Notes: generated by a model from the sequence alone, not told the origin. Shown: positions 1 to 7,546, counted from the first letter of the stretch. The stretch is 64,000 bases of DNA from Pseudomonas sp. PDM04 (GCF_014851765.1 NZ_JACVAI010000001.1:1178001-1242000), one strand, 5' to 3'. Made by a program: numbers and translations.

Positions 1-440
1 ACCGTTTGTCGGCGGACTTCATCGCGGTCACCGGGGAAGTGCTGCAGCTCGCTGAACACCCGCTCGCCGACGCCCCAGGCCAGCCACACCGTGCCTACCG
101 GTTTGTTCGGCGAACCGCCATCCGGCCCGGCCACGCCGCTGACCGCCACGGAGAAAAATGCCCGGCTGCGCTCCTGCGCGCCCCTGGCCATGGCCTCGAC
201 CACCTCGCGACTGACCGCCCCCACCGTGGTGAACAGTTCCACCGGAACACCCAATTGCAGGTTTTTCTGCAGGTTGGAGTACGTGACGTAACCGGCCTCG
301 AACCACGCCGAACTGCCGGGAATGCGGGTAATGGCCTCGGCGATGCCGCCACCGGTACAGGACTCGGCGGTGGAGACATGGGCGTTGAGCATCTGCAATT
401 GCCTGCCGAGGTCGGCGGCCAGCTGGGTGATCACTTTCAC
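1..440 (-). CDS. cinA: CinA-family nicotinamide-nucleotide amidohydrolase (PncC), 3' end cut by the window
   Basis: This is the C-terminal-type CinA domain, which deamidates nicotinamide mononucleotide in NAD recycling. About 146 of the usual ~160-165 residues are inside the window. Visible family motifs are STAESCTGGGIAEAIT near residue 25, GYVTYSN, and SGVAGPDGGSPNKPVGTVWLA near the truncated end. An ATG at 446 is possible, but the AGGAG at 447-451 abuts it directly. The same AGGAG sits six bases from a GTG at 440, which is the better start. In Pseudomonas this gene usually precedes recA, which would lie outside the window. The cinA-mutS interval is a known site for R-type tailocins. Confidence 0.9.
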   Translation of the reverse strand, partial: MKVITQLAADLGRQLQMLNAHVSTAESCTGGGIAEAITRIPGSSAWFEAGYVTYSNLQKNLQLGVPVELFTTVGAVSREVVEAMARGAQERSRAFFSVAVSGVAGPDGGSPNKPVGTVWLAWGVGERVFSELQHFPGDRDEVRRQT

Positions 441-519
441 GGGCATCTCCTGATCGGGCGCTATGGACCTACCGTACACGAGCGCATCGCGCTTGCAAGT
501 GACAGGGTTGCTCAAGATG

Positions 520-1056
520 TTAGCGGATAAGCGCCCTCACATACGCCTGGCAAGCCTGCAAGGCGATCAGTGCACGATCGCCGGCATCGGTGATGGCGAT
601 AATTCGTTGAGCATGCGCCGGGTCAAGTCGGGCGCGTGGGGCGCCATGATCCACGCCGCCGGCGCCGGAGGTGGCTGGCATTGCGCAGCCTGGGGCAATG
701 TCGCCGGCCTCGAGGAGGACTGACAGGCGCACATCAGCAGTGGCAAGACGATCGCGCAGGCGATCCTGATCACGTTGGGCATCGCTCAGCGCTCGGTAAT
801 GGGTGTGTTCACTGGTCGCCAGCTGCTGCTCCAGCGCCTGGCGCCGGTCCTGGTCAGCCTGCTGTCGGGCGGCTGCCGCCAGGGTCAGCTGGTTCAGCGA
901 TTCGGCGTGCAGCCGGGCCTGGTCCGTCAGTTGCCGCGCGTAACGCGCCTCCTGATAACGCCAGGCCAGCGTCGCCGGGCCAGCGGCCAGCACCACCAGC
1001 AAAACCACCAGCCCAGCGGCCCGCCATGACAGCGGCATCAGACCGATGGCTGGCAT
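520..1056 (-). CDS. Rz-like i-spanin, inner-membrane lysis protein of the tailocin
   Basis: A 178-residue protein with an N-terminal membrane segment (about residues 10-30, AAGLVVLLVVLAAGPATLAW). A long, charged, Gln/Arg-rich predicted coiled coil follows (about 35-120), then a short tail. This is the layout of phage Rz inner-membrane spanins, which join an outer-membrane partner to fuse the envelope during lysis. The ATG at 1056 has an upstream GAGGGCGG; an extension to 1080 is less likely. It overlaps the endolysin end by 19 bases and contains an Rz1-like frame. It closes the tailocin operon, matching the last gene of R-pyocin clusters. Confidence 0.8.
   Translation of the reverse strand: MPAIGLMPLSWRAAGLVVLLVVLAAGPATLAWRYQEARYARQLTDQARLHAESLNQLTLAAAARQQADQDRRQALEQQLATSEHTHYRALSDAQRDQDRLRDRLATADVRLSVLLEAGDIAPGCAMPATSGAGGVDHGAPRARLDPAHAQRIIAITDAGDRALIALQACQAYVRALIR
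567..782 (-). CDS. Rz1-like o-spanin lipoprotein, nested in another frame of Rz
   Basis: A 71-residue frame lies wholly inside the Rz gene. It begins with a lipoprotein signal: hydrophobic residues about 5-16, then the lipobox LLMC with the lipidated Cys near residue 18. The mature part is short and proline-rich (QCQPPPAPAAW), as in phage Rz1 outer-membrane spanins. Full nesting in Rz is the lambda arrangement. Gene callers often miss such genes. The start ATG has only a modest upstream purine stretch (CTGAGCG). Function is inferred from layout and lipobox. Confidence 0.75.
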   Translation of the reverse strand: MPNVIRIACAIVLPLLMCACQSSSRPATLPQAAQCQPPPAPAAWIMAPHAPDLTRRMLNELSPSPMPAIVH

Positions 1057-1601
1057 AACACCGCCCTCGCCCGCCCCCACAATTGCAGACGGTCTTGCAG
1101 GCCATTCAAGCCGCCATTGATACGGCGGGTGATGCGGTTGAACTGGTCCCGATCAGCCAGCTCATTGAGGCCGTTGTGCGCCCAGAACCAGGCGGCGGAT
1201 TCGGCGGCCCATTGTGGCTGTTCGAGCAGTTGCGGTTGCACCAGCAGACGCTCATCGCCGAACAGGCCCACACTGCACTGCTGGTAGTTGCGCCGGCCGG
1301 TGACCTGGATCAGGCCACGGCCACGAAAGCGTTGACCGTCGCCGTCGGGCGCCGGGGTATTGCCCAGGCGCACGGCCAGCGGACCGGTGTCGTATTTGCT
1401 CAGGTATTGCTCGCTGCCCCGCTCCCGCAGGTCATGCAACTGCCCGGACTCATGGCCGACCTGCGCCAGGAAGGCCGCCATGCGTTTGGGCGTATCGATG
1501 CCATGGCGCGCCATGGCGGTGTTGAGCACGCCAACAAAAACGCCCGCTTGAGTGCGGGCGTCGGGCATGATCGTTTGCAGCTGGGTTGACGTAATGTTCA
1601 T
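1038..1601 (-). CDS. Endolysin, glycoside hydrolase family 19 (chitinase-like)
   Basis: A 187-residue muralytic enzyme that should cut peptidoglycan glycan strands to release tailocin particles. It has the GH19 features FLAQVGHESGQL (catalytic Glu in HES, about residue 54) and GDGQRFRGRGLIQVTGRRNY, with WFWAHNGLN near the C terminus. No signal peptide is seen, so export would depend on the holin gene at the start of the operon. The ATG at 1601 is preceded by GGGGAG; the longer frame upstream is intergenic. It sits between gpD and the spanins, as in R-pyocin clusters. Confidence 0.88.
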   Translation of the reverse strand: MNITSTQLQTIMPDARTQAGVFVGVLNTAMARHGIDTPKRMAAFLAQVGHESGQLHDLRERGSEQYLSKYDTGPLAVRLGNTPAPDGDGQRFRGRGLIQVTGRRNYQQCSVGLFGDERLLVQPQLLEQPQWAAESAAWFWAHNGLNELADRDQFNRITRRINGGLNGLQDRLQLWGRARAVLCQPSV

Positions 1602-1644
1602 CGTGCTCCCCGGCCGGGCCCCCTCGGAACCCGGCGTTTCAGAT

Positions 1645-2676
1645 TCAACTCGATCCCGGTGCGGACCGGGCATCCAGGCAGGTCGCCTCGATCGCGCAGC
1701 GATAGCTCTTTTCACGACTGCCGCTGGCGGTGACCTTGTCGATCGACCAGCGACCGCGCATGAAATCGGGCCAGGTGGTGTCGAGCAGGACCAGGCCTTC
1801 GGCGGACAGCCCCGGATGACCGGGGCACTCGATCTTCACCTTCAGCGCCTCGCGCATCATCCGGCGCACTTCGCCCTCAGCGGCCGTCCGTGCTTCGTCG
1901 GCGCTGTGATAGCTCTGGCGGACGGTCTTGAACGGCGCCATGCCGCTCTCCTCGACCCGCAGCTTGCCGGCCGCCGCGTCCCACCAACGGGTCTTGCACC
2001 CCTGGAACCTGGCCCGGCTGGTTTCATCCAGCGTCGCGGAAATGAAGGCGTGATCGCCTGGGCGATTGTTGCGGGTCACCGACAGCTGGATGTTCGGCAG
2101 CACCTTGCCCGACAGCGATTTCGCCTGCCCCCGCCGCGCCAGCACGTAGAGCTCGTTGATCGGCTTGGCCACGGCGTCGTGCAGACGGGCCAGCCGGGTC
2201 AGGAAACCCATGTCGGTTTCGTTGGATTGGTCGATGTGTTCAATCCTGATCAGCGCCAACTCCGGCGCCACCCGTGGCGAGAAACCGTGGCGCGAGGTCA
2301 GCTGGCGAAACAGCGCCCCCAGGGTCGTCGGACCGTGGCTGACCGAGCGTCGCAGCTTGAACCCGGTCTGATCCGTCGCACTGAAGGGCGCCGCCGTGGC
2401 CACCAGCGTCAGACGCAGGGGAAACAACGTCGGTGTACGCCGTGTGACCACGAACTGGCCCTTGTCGATCAGGCCCGATTCCAGGTAGCCGACCCTGAGG
2501 CCGATTTTTCCTTCGAGACTCGGTAAGCCTTCGAGCCCTTGCAGGTCGAGGACCAGGGTCAGTTGATCGGATTCGATGCCGGCGGCGTCGATGTGCTCCC
2601 AGCTGATGAGCCTTGGGTTGATCAGGTCCGCATTGGCCCCGTAAATCTCTATGACTGGCGTGAAACCCTGTGCCAT
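1645..2676 (-). CDS. Baseplate hub, phage late control protein gpD family
   Basis: A 343-residue homologue of P2 gpD and T4 gp27, the hub that links tail tube to central spike. Recognisable parts are the N-terminal FTPVIEIYGANADLIN segment and the DQLTLVLDLQG strand. The middle has the gpD-like IEHIDQSNETDMGFLTRLARLHDA, and the C terminus the WSIDKVTASGS stretch. Length fits the family (P2 gpD is ~387). It follows gpX and precedes the endolysin, completing the P2-like order U-X-D. Confidence 0.92.
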   Translation of the reverse strand: MAQGFTPVIEIYGANADLINPRLISWEHIDAAGIESDQLTLVLDLQGLEGLPSLEGKIGLRVGYLESGLIDKGQFVVTRRTPTLFPLRLTLVATAAPFSATDQTGFKLRRSVSHGPTTLGALFRQLTSRHGFSPRVAPELALIRIEHIDQSNETDMGFLTRLARLHDAVAKPINELYVLARRGQAKSLSGKVLPNIQLSVTRNNRPGDHAFISATLDETSRARFQGCKTRWWDAAAGKLRVEESGMAPFKTVRQSYHSADEARTAAEGEVRRMMREALKVKIECPGHPGLSAEGLVLLDTTWPDFMRGRWSIDKVTASGSREKSYRCAIEATCLDARSAPGSS

Positions 2677-2685
2677 GACGCCTCC

Positions 2686-2898
2686 TTAATCCCAGGCCGA
2701 AACCGGGGCGTCCACTGCGGGACGGGATTCAGGTTCCGGCAGGACCACCCAGACACCCGCCGGCAGGACCGCGTGCTGTTCCTGCAGATTCGAATTGAGG
2801 CGCCACAGCGCCTCTTCGACCGCATCATCGCAACGACCGGTTTCCCGGTAGAGCAACAGATTCACCGAATCACCGGCCACACTTCGTACTCTACGCAT
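2686..2898 (-). CDS. Tail protein X (LysM-like)
   Basis: A 70-residue protein matching P2 gpX, a small LysM-like protein needed for baseplate/tail assembly. The start MRRVRSVAGDSVNLLLYRET and the end VLPAGVWVVLPEP are typical of the family. The frame is open further upstream, but the ATG at 2898 fits the family N terminus. That start overlaps the end of gpU by eight bases. Confidence 0.9.
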   Translation of the reverse strand: MRRVRSVAGDSVNLLLYRETGRCDDAVEEALWRLNSNLQEQHAVLPAGVWVVLPEPESRPAVDAPVSAWD

Positions 2899-3274
2899 GG
2901 ATGAACTCCGACAAATCCACGGACCAATTGATGACCATCGCCGTCCCGTCATCGATGACTTCACTTTGGGTTTCCGTCACGCTGTTGATTCGCCAGAAGC
3001 CCCAGTGGGTGCCGATGCCGTCGACCATCGGCAACGGCACGCGCAACGCCTGGAGTGCCCGCAGTTCATCGAGCCGTTGCATGGCCACCGCGTACATCGA
3101 CTTGCCGCTGATCTTCAGCGTCTGCGCCTTCTGCCCGGCCTGCCTGGATTTCGGCTTGCCCATCACCACCTCCAGATCGGTCCAGCCGCCGTCCGACAGG
3201 CGAACGATGCCGCTGTAGGCAAAGTTGCGCGACAAGCCGAAGATAAAACTGCCCAGTGCCATTTGCTGACGCAT
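2891..3274 (-). CDS. Tail protein U
   Basis: A 127-residue homologue of P2 gpU, a minor tail protein of the tail tip and completion set. Family features are the start MALGSFIFGLSR and the internal GLSRNFAYSGIVRLSDGGW. Further on are a Lys/Gln-rich KPKSRQAGQKAQTLKISG segment and the GTHWGFWRINSVTETQS strand. Its ATG shares one base with the tape-measure stop (TAATG), suggesting translational coupling. Confidence 0.9.
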   Translation of the reverse strand: MRQQMALGSFIFGLSRNFAYSGIVRLSDGGWTDLEVVMGKPKSRQAGQKAQTLKISGKSMYAVAMQRLDELRALQALRVPLPMVDGIGTHWGFWRINSVTETQSEVIDDGTAMVINWSVDLSEFIHA

Positions 3275-4797
3275 TACACACCTCCATCTGTCAGGGCCGC
3301 GTCGCGTCGAGTCGCGAGGGCGTTGTGGGTCATCAACGGGACGAACTCAGCGTGGAATTGCGCCTGCAACTGCTGCGCGACCACGCTGCGAATCTGCTCG
3401 GCACTGTCGGCATTGGGGCAAGTGACCTGGATCGACGGGGCAAAATTGATTGACGTGTTTTGCGCCTGGGCACTGGTCATGTCCTTGCTGACCTGTTCCG
3501 GCGCGCTGAGCCGATCCACCAGCCCGCCCAGCTTTTCACCGAGCATCGTGCCCAGCCCGGAACCAGCGAAGCTGCCCACCAAACCGCCAATGGCGGTGCC
3601 GATAACGGGGAAAACAAGGGTGCCGAGCGCGGCGCCTGCCGCGGCACCCGCATAAGAACCTGCCAATACTCCGGCAGAAGAAACCACGGCTCTGCGGTCA
3701 CCGCTGGCAATGCCCCGGGCCGCGCGGACACCCGCATTGAGCAATCTCAACGGCGGCGACAACCTGCCTGCTGCAGCCCCGACGCTGGCCACCCTGCCGA
3801 CCAGCGAAGTGGCACGCGCAGGGCGGGCACCACCGGTCAAACCTCGCGTCTGCGCGTTTGAAGGCACAGGCGTGCGGCGTTGCACTTCGATTTTGGGTGG
3901 CGGCGGGTTCTTGCGGGGCGTTTTTTTCCCGGGTTTGTTGCGCCCCCTTGCTTTGCCTTCATGATCGGCCTGAGCGTCGTTGCGGTTCGGCCCTGATCCC
4001 TTGCCCGCTGTCGGAGGACGGCGTTTTTCACCTTGATGACCAGCGCCATCCGGTTCGTCAATCAGCGTTCCCAAACCAAAAGGGAGTCGCGGCGCACCCC
4101 ACTTCAGGATCTTTTTCGCCGCGTTGGCGAGCGCTTCGTCGACCACTTTCGATGCGAGGGCATACACCCCGACAGCGACGGCCGCCAGCCCAGGCCCCAG
4201 CACGGGGGTTTGTTCGGCGAACGAGTTGAACCTGTCGAGCGGGGCGGAAAGGTCCGGAGTCGCCACATTGTGCAGCCGCTCCAGACTCGTCGCCATCGGG
4301 TTGAGCGAAACCGGCGTGGCGCTTCTTTGAGGTTCAGCGGGCGTCGCGGTCGAAACCACGTGTTCAGGTGTCGACGACCACTGCAGGTACTTTTCAAGCG
4401 CTGTTCCTGGCGAGGGCTGCAACGCATTGCCTGCACCTTTATCGCTGGCGGGCAAAGCCATCGGTACGCGCGGCGGTTCAATGGATGGGCGCGGTTCAAC
4501 CTCGATATTCAGCCGGAACGGCGATTCTCCACTGAAGCGAGGTGCCGGCGAAAACGCCCTGAGCTGTGGGCGAGGCGTGAACAACGCTGCCGTCAGCGAC
4601 TCCAGGACCTTGCCGAGTTCGCCCTGTTGTGCCGTCAACAGGCGAATGTTCAGGCTGGCCGCGTTCAACGCCATGCCGAGCTGGGCCATGGCGCCGGTAA
4701 AACCGCTCAAGCCGAAGGGCTCTGAGGTCACACTCAGCGCCGGTAATCCAAAACTGTCGAGCGTTGCCTCGCTCATCGAATACTTAGTGTCTGCCAT
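3274..4797 (-). CDS. Tail tape-measure protein, short form
   Basis: A 507-residue protein in the tape-measure position, between the tail chaperone and gpU. The N-terminal ~75 residues look helical (GAMAQLGMALNAASLNIRLL). Residues ~240-330 are basic, proline-rich and probably disordered. Residues ~365-430 form a Gly/Ala-rich hydrophobic stretch, and the C terminus has INFAPSIQVTCPNADSAEQIRS. Tape length sets tail length in contractile tails. P2 gpT is about 815 residues, so this tape is short. The assignment rests on position, the hydrophobic segment and the C-terminal motif, since tape proteins are poorly conserved. Confidence 0.82.
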   Translation of the reverse strand: MADTKYSMSEATLDSFGLPALSVTSEPFGLSGFTGAMAQLGMALNAASLNIRLLTAQQGELGKVLESLTAALFTPRPQLRAFSPAPRFSGESPFRLNIEVEPRPSIEPPRVPMALPASDKGAGNALQPSPGTALEKYLQWSSTPEHVVSTATPAEPQRSATPVSLNPMATSLERLHNVATPDLSAPLDRFNSFAEQTPVLGPGLAAVAVGVYALASKVVDEALANAAKKILKWGAPRLPFGLGTLIDEPDGAGHQGEKRRPPTAGKGSGPNRNDAQADHEGKARGRNKPGKKTPRKNPPPPKIEVQRRTPVPSNAQTRGLTGGARPARATSLVGRVASVGAAAGRLSPPLRLLNAGVRAARGIASGDRRAVVSSAGVLAGSYAGAAAGAALGTLVFPVIGTAIGGLVGSFAGSGLGTMLGEKLGGLVDRLSAPEQVSKDMTSAQAQNTSINFAPSIQVTCPNADSAEQIRSVVAQQLQAQFHAEFVPLMTHNALATRRDAALTDGGV

Positions 4798-4803
4798 CCT
4801 CCC

Positions 4804-5495
4804 CTACTCCTCTTTCACACCCAGACGGCTCAGCGCAATCTCGTAGCGGCGCAAGGCCTTGTCGGCGTCCCACTGCAGAATCTCCGCCTCACTTACCGGG
4901 TAAATGAGCGGCACGACATCGAGGATCACTTCGATGTCGCGTTCCGAAAGAAGGCCGCCGGTTGGTTTAAAAAATCGTCGATTCGCACCTGCAATTGCGT
5001 CCAGTCCGGAACGGTCAGATAGGCCAGGTCGGGGAGCATCAGACCGGTGCAATGGGCGGTGATGAATTCCGCGCGCTCCTTGGCGGTCTTGAGTTTCTTC
5101 ATCGCCTTGGTGGCGCGCAGCACCGGCATTTCCAGGGTCAGCGACGTCAGGCTGCGACCGGCTGCGGCGAGCGGTTGCAGCAGCGTCACTTCATCCGGTT
5201 CGCCTTCGCCCACGGATTGAAGAAAGTGCGAAGCCGGCAAGGTCGACATTTCGTGTACGTAGTGGGCGATGCTCACGTAGTCCGGACGTTTGAGCTGGTC
5301 GAGTTCCTTGACCGACAGCCCGGTGGCCAGTTGCGCCAGCTCGAAGAACTGATCGTCTTCGTCATCGCCGGCGCGGGCCAGGGCTTCTTTTTGTGCGGCA
5401 TAGAACAGCGGTTTGAGGGTGATCTGTTCGATCTGCGTGCCGTCGTCGGCGGTGATTGGCGACAACAGGACATGAACGGGTGGCGTCCAGGGCAT
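4804..5495 (-). CDS. Tail chaperone E-E' fusion made by -1 frameshift at 4968-4974
   Basis: If ribosomes slip back one base on T-TTT-TTA (4974 down to 4968), codon 176 is followed by AAA-CCA-ACC. Reading then continues for 54 residues to a stop at 4804, giving a 230-residue fusion. The -1 frame carries LLSERDIEVILDVVPLIYP and ILQWDADKALRRYEIAL, a typical chaperone tail-extension segment. No separate start with a ribosome-binding site lies near the slip for this frame. P2 makes E+E' from a similar T6G heptamer. An automatic caller would split this into two genes. Confidence 0.8.
4926..5495 (-). CDS. Tail assembly chaperone gpE, zero-frame product
   Basis: A 189-residue protein in the gpE position, between the tube and tape-measure genes. 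Tail assembly chaperones bind the tape measure during tube polymerisation. The ATG at 5495 (MPWTPPVHV) has AAGGAA upstream; the longer open frame runs into a REPIN and is not coding. The C-terminal half contains TKAMKKLKTAKERAEFITAHCTG. Near its end, codons GAT-TTT-TTA form a T-TTT-TTA slippery heptamer at 4968-4974, used to make the E-E' fusion. It is longer than P2 gpE (91 residues), but occupies the same slot as PA0624 in R-pyocins. Confidence 0.82.
   Translation of the reverse strand: MPWTPPVHVLLSPITADDGTQIEQITLKPLFYAAQKEALARAGDDEDDQFFELAQLATGLSVKELDQLKRPDYVSIAHYVHEMSTLPASHFLQSVGEGEPDEVTLLQPLAAAGRSLTSLTLEMPVLRATKAMKKLKTAKERAEFITAHCTGLMLPDLAYLTVPDWTQLQVRIDDFLNQPAAFFRNATSK
4968..4974 (-). 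promoter_or_regulatory. Slippery heptamer TTTTTTA for programmed -1 frameshift (E/E')
   Basis: On the minus strand the zero-frame codons read GAT TTT TTA AAC, so the heptamer fits the X-XXY-YYZ pattern (T-TTT-TTA). The zero frame ends 43 bases downstream, while the -1 frame is open for 54 residues to the end of the chaperone region. The position near the 3' end of the first frame matches the E/E' and G/GT frameshift sites of P2 and lambda tail chaperones. Confidence 0.8.
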
Positions 5496-5542
5496 GGGGG
5501 AATTCCTTGGTGACCGGGGTTGGATCCCGGCAAGACAACCCT

Positions 5543-5633
5543 TGTGGGAGCGAGCCCGCTCGCGATGCGATTTGTCATGCAACAGCGCGGTGTCTGATGC
5601 ACCGCTATCGCGAGGCAGGCTCGCTCCCACAGG
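5543..5633. repeat. REPIN (paired REP hairpins) inside the tailocin operon
   Basis: Two inverted REP units, one beginning TGTGGGAGCGAGCCCGCTCG and the other ending CGAGGCAGGCTCGCTCCCAC, flank about 45 bases. The same doublet type recurs at seven other intergenic sites in this window. It lies between the tube and chaperone genes, so it is probably transcribed in the tailocin mRNA. Confidence 0.9.
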
Positions 5634-5643
5634 GGGTGGAGGG

Positions 5644-6150
5644 TTAAGGCAGCAACACCGCGCGACGGGCATCGCCGAGGATGTCGACGCCGTTGAGCAC
5701 GAACTTCTGGGTGCGCACGTCGATGTCGATCACCGGGATGCCGTTTTCCAGGCGGTTGTAGGTGCGGCAGGACAGCTCCAGCGTGGTGGTGGGTTTTTCG
5801 CCCATCTTCAGTTTCGCTTCGGTCAGGGATTTGAGCTTGCCGCCGACGGTGTGATAGGTGAACCAGGTATTGCCATCCTGATCCTGGCCGGCTTCACGCA
5901 CGTTGAGCAGGATGTCGTCGCCCAGCTTCACCCCCAGCGCCAGCATGACTTCGGCACCGGCACCTTGCAGGATGAGCGTGGCGCCCAGCACTTTGCCGCT
6001 CTTGGCCATTTCCTCGGCGATGAAGCGCCCACCGGCCTGCGCCTCCATGTCGAACTCGATCTTCGGCGGCGTGAACTCTTCCACCGTCGCCGACAACGGC
6101 AGGCCTTGCAGCGTGGCCGCGATGGCCTGTCTTACACGGTTGGTAAACAT
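5644..6150 (-). CDS. Major tail tube protein (FII)
   Basis: A 168-residue homologue of P2 FII, the protein that stacks into hexameric rings to form the inner tube. Typical features are MFTNRVRQAIAATLQGLPL at the start, EFTPPKIEFDMEAQAGGRF, and the C-terminal strand VRTQKFVLNGVDIL. Length is that of the family (P2 FII is 172). Its ATG shares one base with the sheath stop (TAATG). Confidence 0.95.
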   Translation of the reverse strand: MFTNRVRQAIAATLQGLPLSATVEEFTPPKIEFDMEAQAGGRFIAEEMAKSGKVLGATLILQGAGAEVMLALGVKLGDDILLNVREAGQDQDGNTWFTYHTVGGKLKSLTEAKLKMGEKPTTTLELSCRTYNRLENGIPVIDIDVRTQKFVLNGVDILGDARRAVLLP

Positions 6151-7316
6151 TAGAGAACGTCCTCCAGGAACTGCTCGATGATTTCGTCACGGGCGTTGAG
6201 TTGATAGATCATGTGTTCGTTCGGCGCGTAGCGGCCGTAGTCGATGACCACGTACCAGGTGCCGTTCTTGTACTTCTCGACGCTGTTGAGTTCCGGGTGC
6301 AGGTAGACGCTGCCACCCGGAATGGTTTCGTCGGCGACCAGGGTTTGCAGCCAGTCGTTGATGCGCTTGACCTCCTGGTCCATGAACGACTTGGTCAGGT
6401 TTTTGGCCATGGCCTTCTGGCCGGCCTTGACCAGCTTGCGGCTGATCGCGTCTTCCAGGCCGACGTAGCTGATGAACTTGCCGGTGATCGAGCGGTTCCC
6501 CAGCAGCGAGAAGCCGCCGAGGATGGTGCGGGCGTAGTAGCTGATGCCGTAGCGGTTGAGCAGGTCGCCCTCGGTGGAGGTGTCGAGGATGTTGTATTCC
6601 ACGACGCGCGACACGTCTTCGGCGAAGGTCACCTGGTTGCCCGGGCTCTCCCATTGCTTGACCTTGGCCAGCGCGGCGATGGCCAGGCTCGAGGGCGCCA
6701 GGAATACGTTTTTCTTCGCCGCCCTGGAGTACACCGACGGCATGTTGTGCACCACCAGGCAACGGTCGAAACCCAGCTCCGCGCCGCCCAGTTCCTGGCT
6801 GTAGGTGATTTGATCGGCGACCGCGACATCCTTGCCGTCGAGCACCACGCGGGCCTTGATGCGCTTGCCGAACGAGGCGAACTCACCGGCCACGGCCTTG
6901 GTGCCGGTGAAGCCCGGCGCGCCGATGATGGTCAGGTCCTCGGGCACGCCGCCCAATGCAGCCAGGCCGAGCTTGCGCCCGGTCAGCGGATCGATGCCGC
7001 CGATGACGTTGTTCAGGGTGTCCGCCGGGGTCGCGCCCTCTTCGACGATGACCACGTAGACCGGCACCTTGACCACCTTCAGGATCTGGAACACCGCGTG
7101 ATACAGCGTGCCCTCCTCGGCCCCCGTCGGGTCGAGCAGCGCCTGGGTGGTGAAGCTGTTGATGCGAAACGGCGCATTGCGCGGAATCAGCGGGTCGGCC
7201 TGCGGCGCTGTGCCGACCAGGCCAATGACGTTGTCACCCAGGCCACCCATGGCCTCGGGAGATTCGGTGGCATTGACGGTAATGCCGTTGTGCTCGAAGT
7301 TCAAAACCTCAGCCAT
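6150..7316 (-). CDS. Contractile tail sheath protein (FI)
   Basis: A 388-residue sheath subunit homologous to P2 FI (~396) and the R-pyocin sheath. Sheath contraction drives the tube through the target envelope. Visible family parts are FEHNGITVNATESPEAM, NVIGLVGTAP, an internal SYYARTILGGFSLLGNRSITGKF segment, and the C-terminal core strand SVEKYKNGTWYVVIDYGRYAPNEH. The gene starts two bases after the small Lys/Ala-rich gene. This gene defines the particle as R-type (contractile) rather than F-type. Confidence 0.96.
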   Translation of the reverse strand: MAEVLNFEHNGITVNATESPEAMGGLGDNVIGLVGTAPQADPLIPRNAPFRINSFTTQALLDPTGAEEGTLYHAVFQILKVVKVPVYVVIVEEGATPADTLNNVIGGIDPLTGRKLGLAALGGVPEDLTIIGAPGFTGTKAVAGEFASFGKRIKARVVLDGKDVAVADQITYSQELGGAELGFDRCLVVHNMPSVYSRAAKKNVFLAPSSLAIAALAKVKQWESPGNQVTFAEDVSRVVEYNILDTSTEGDLLNRYGISYYARTILGGFSLLGNRSITGKFISYVGLEDAISRKLVKAGQKAMAKNLTKSFMDQEVKRINDWLQTLVADETIPGGSVYLHPELNSVEKYKNGTWYVVIDYGRYAPNEHMIYQLNARDEIIEQFLEDVL

Positions 7317-7318
7317 GG

Positions 7319-7528
7319 TTATTCAGCCTTCTTGGCAGCGGCTTTTTTCGCCGCAGTGGATGGAGAAGCCGACTCGGCAGCTTCGGTTTTTTTCAGCTCC
7401 AGTCGACCGGCCGTGCGCAACGCGCTAGCCTCGACCTCGAGCAGATTCAGCGCCTGGCCGATGCTCGACCAGTGACCGCCCCCGACGGGGAATGGGCGCA
7501 CTACGGTGTACGTTTGGCGTTCTGCCAT
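7319..7528 (-). CDS. Small Lys/Ala-rich protein before the sheath gene, function unknown
   Basis: A 69-residue protein in two parts. An N-terminal segment (MAERQTYTVVRPFPVGGGHWSSIGQ) is followed by LNLLEVEASALRTAGRLEL, and the C-terminal ~25 residues are low complexity and basic (STAAKKAAAKKAE). The start at 7528 has GGAG at a good distance; an in-frame ATG at 7546 is possible. It lies between two terminator-like hairpins and the sheath gene, two bases from the latter. The N-terminal pattern recalls short proteins next to sheath genes in Mu-like tails (DUF2635 type), but I cannot confirm that from sequence alone. Confidence 0.65.
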   Translation of the reverse strand: MAERQTYTVVRPFPVGGGHWSSIGQALNLLEVEASALRTAGRLELKKTEAAESASPSTAAKKAAAKKAE

Positions 7529-7546
7529 GGGTGTTTCTCCATGCAT

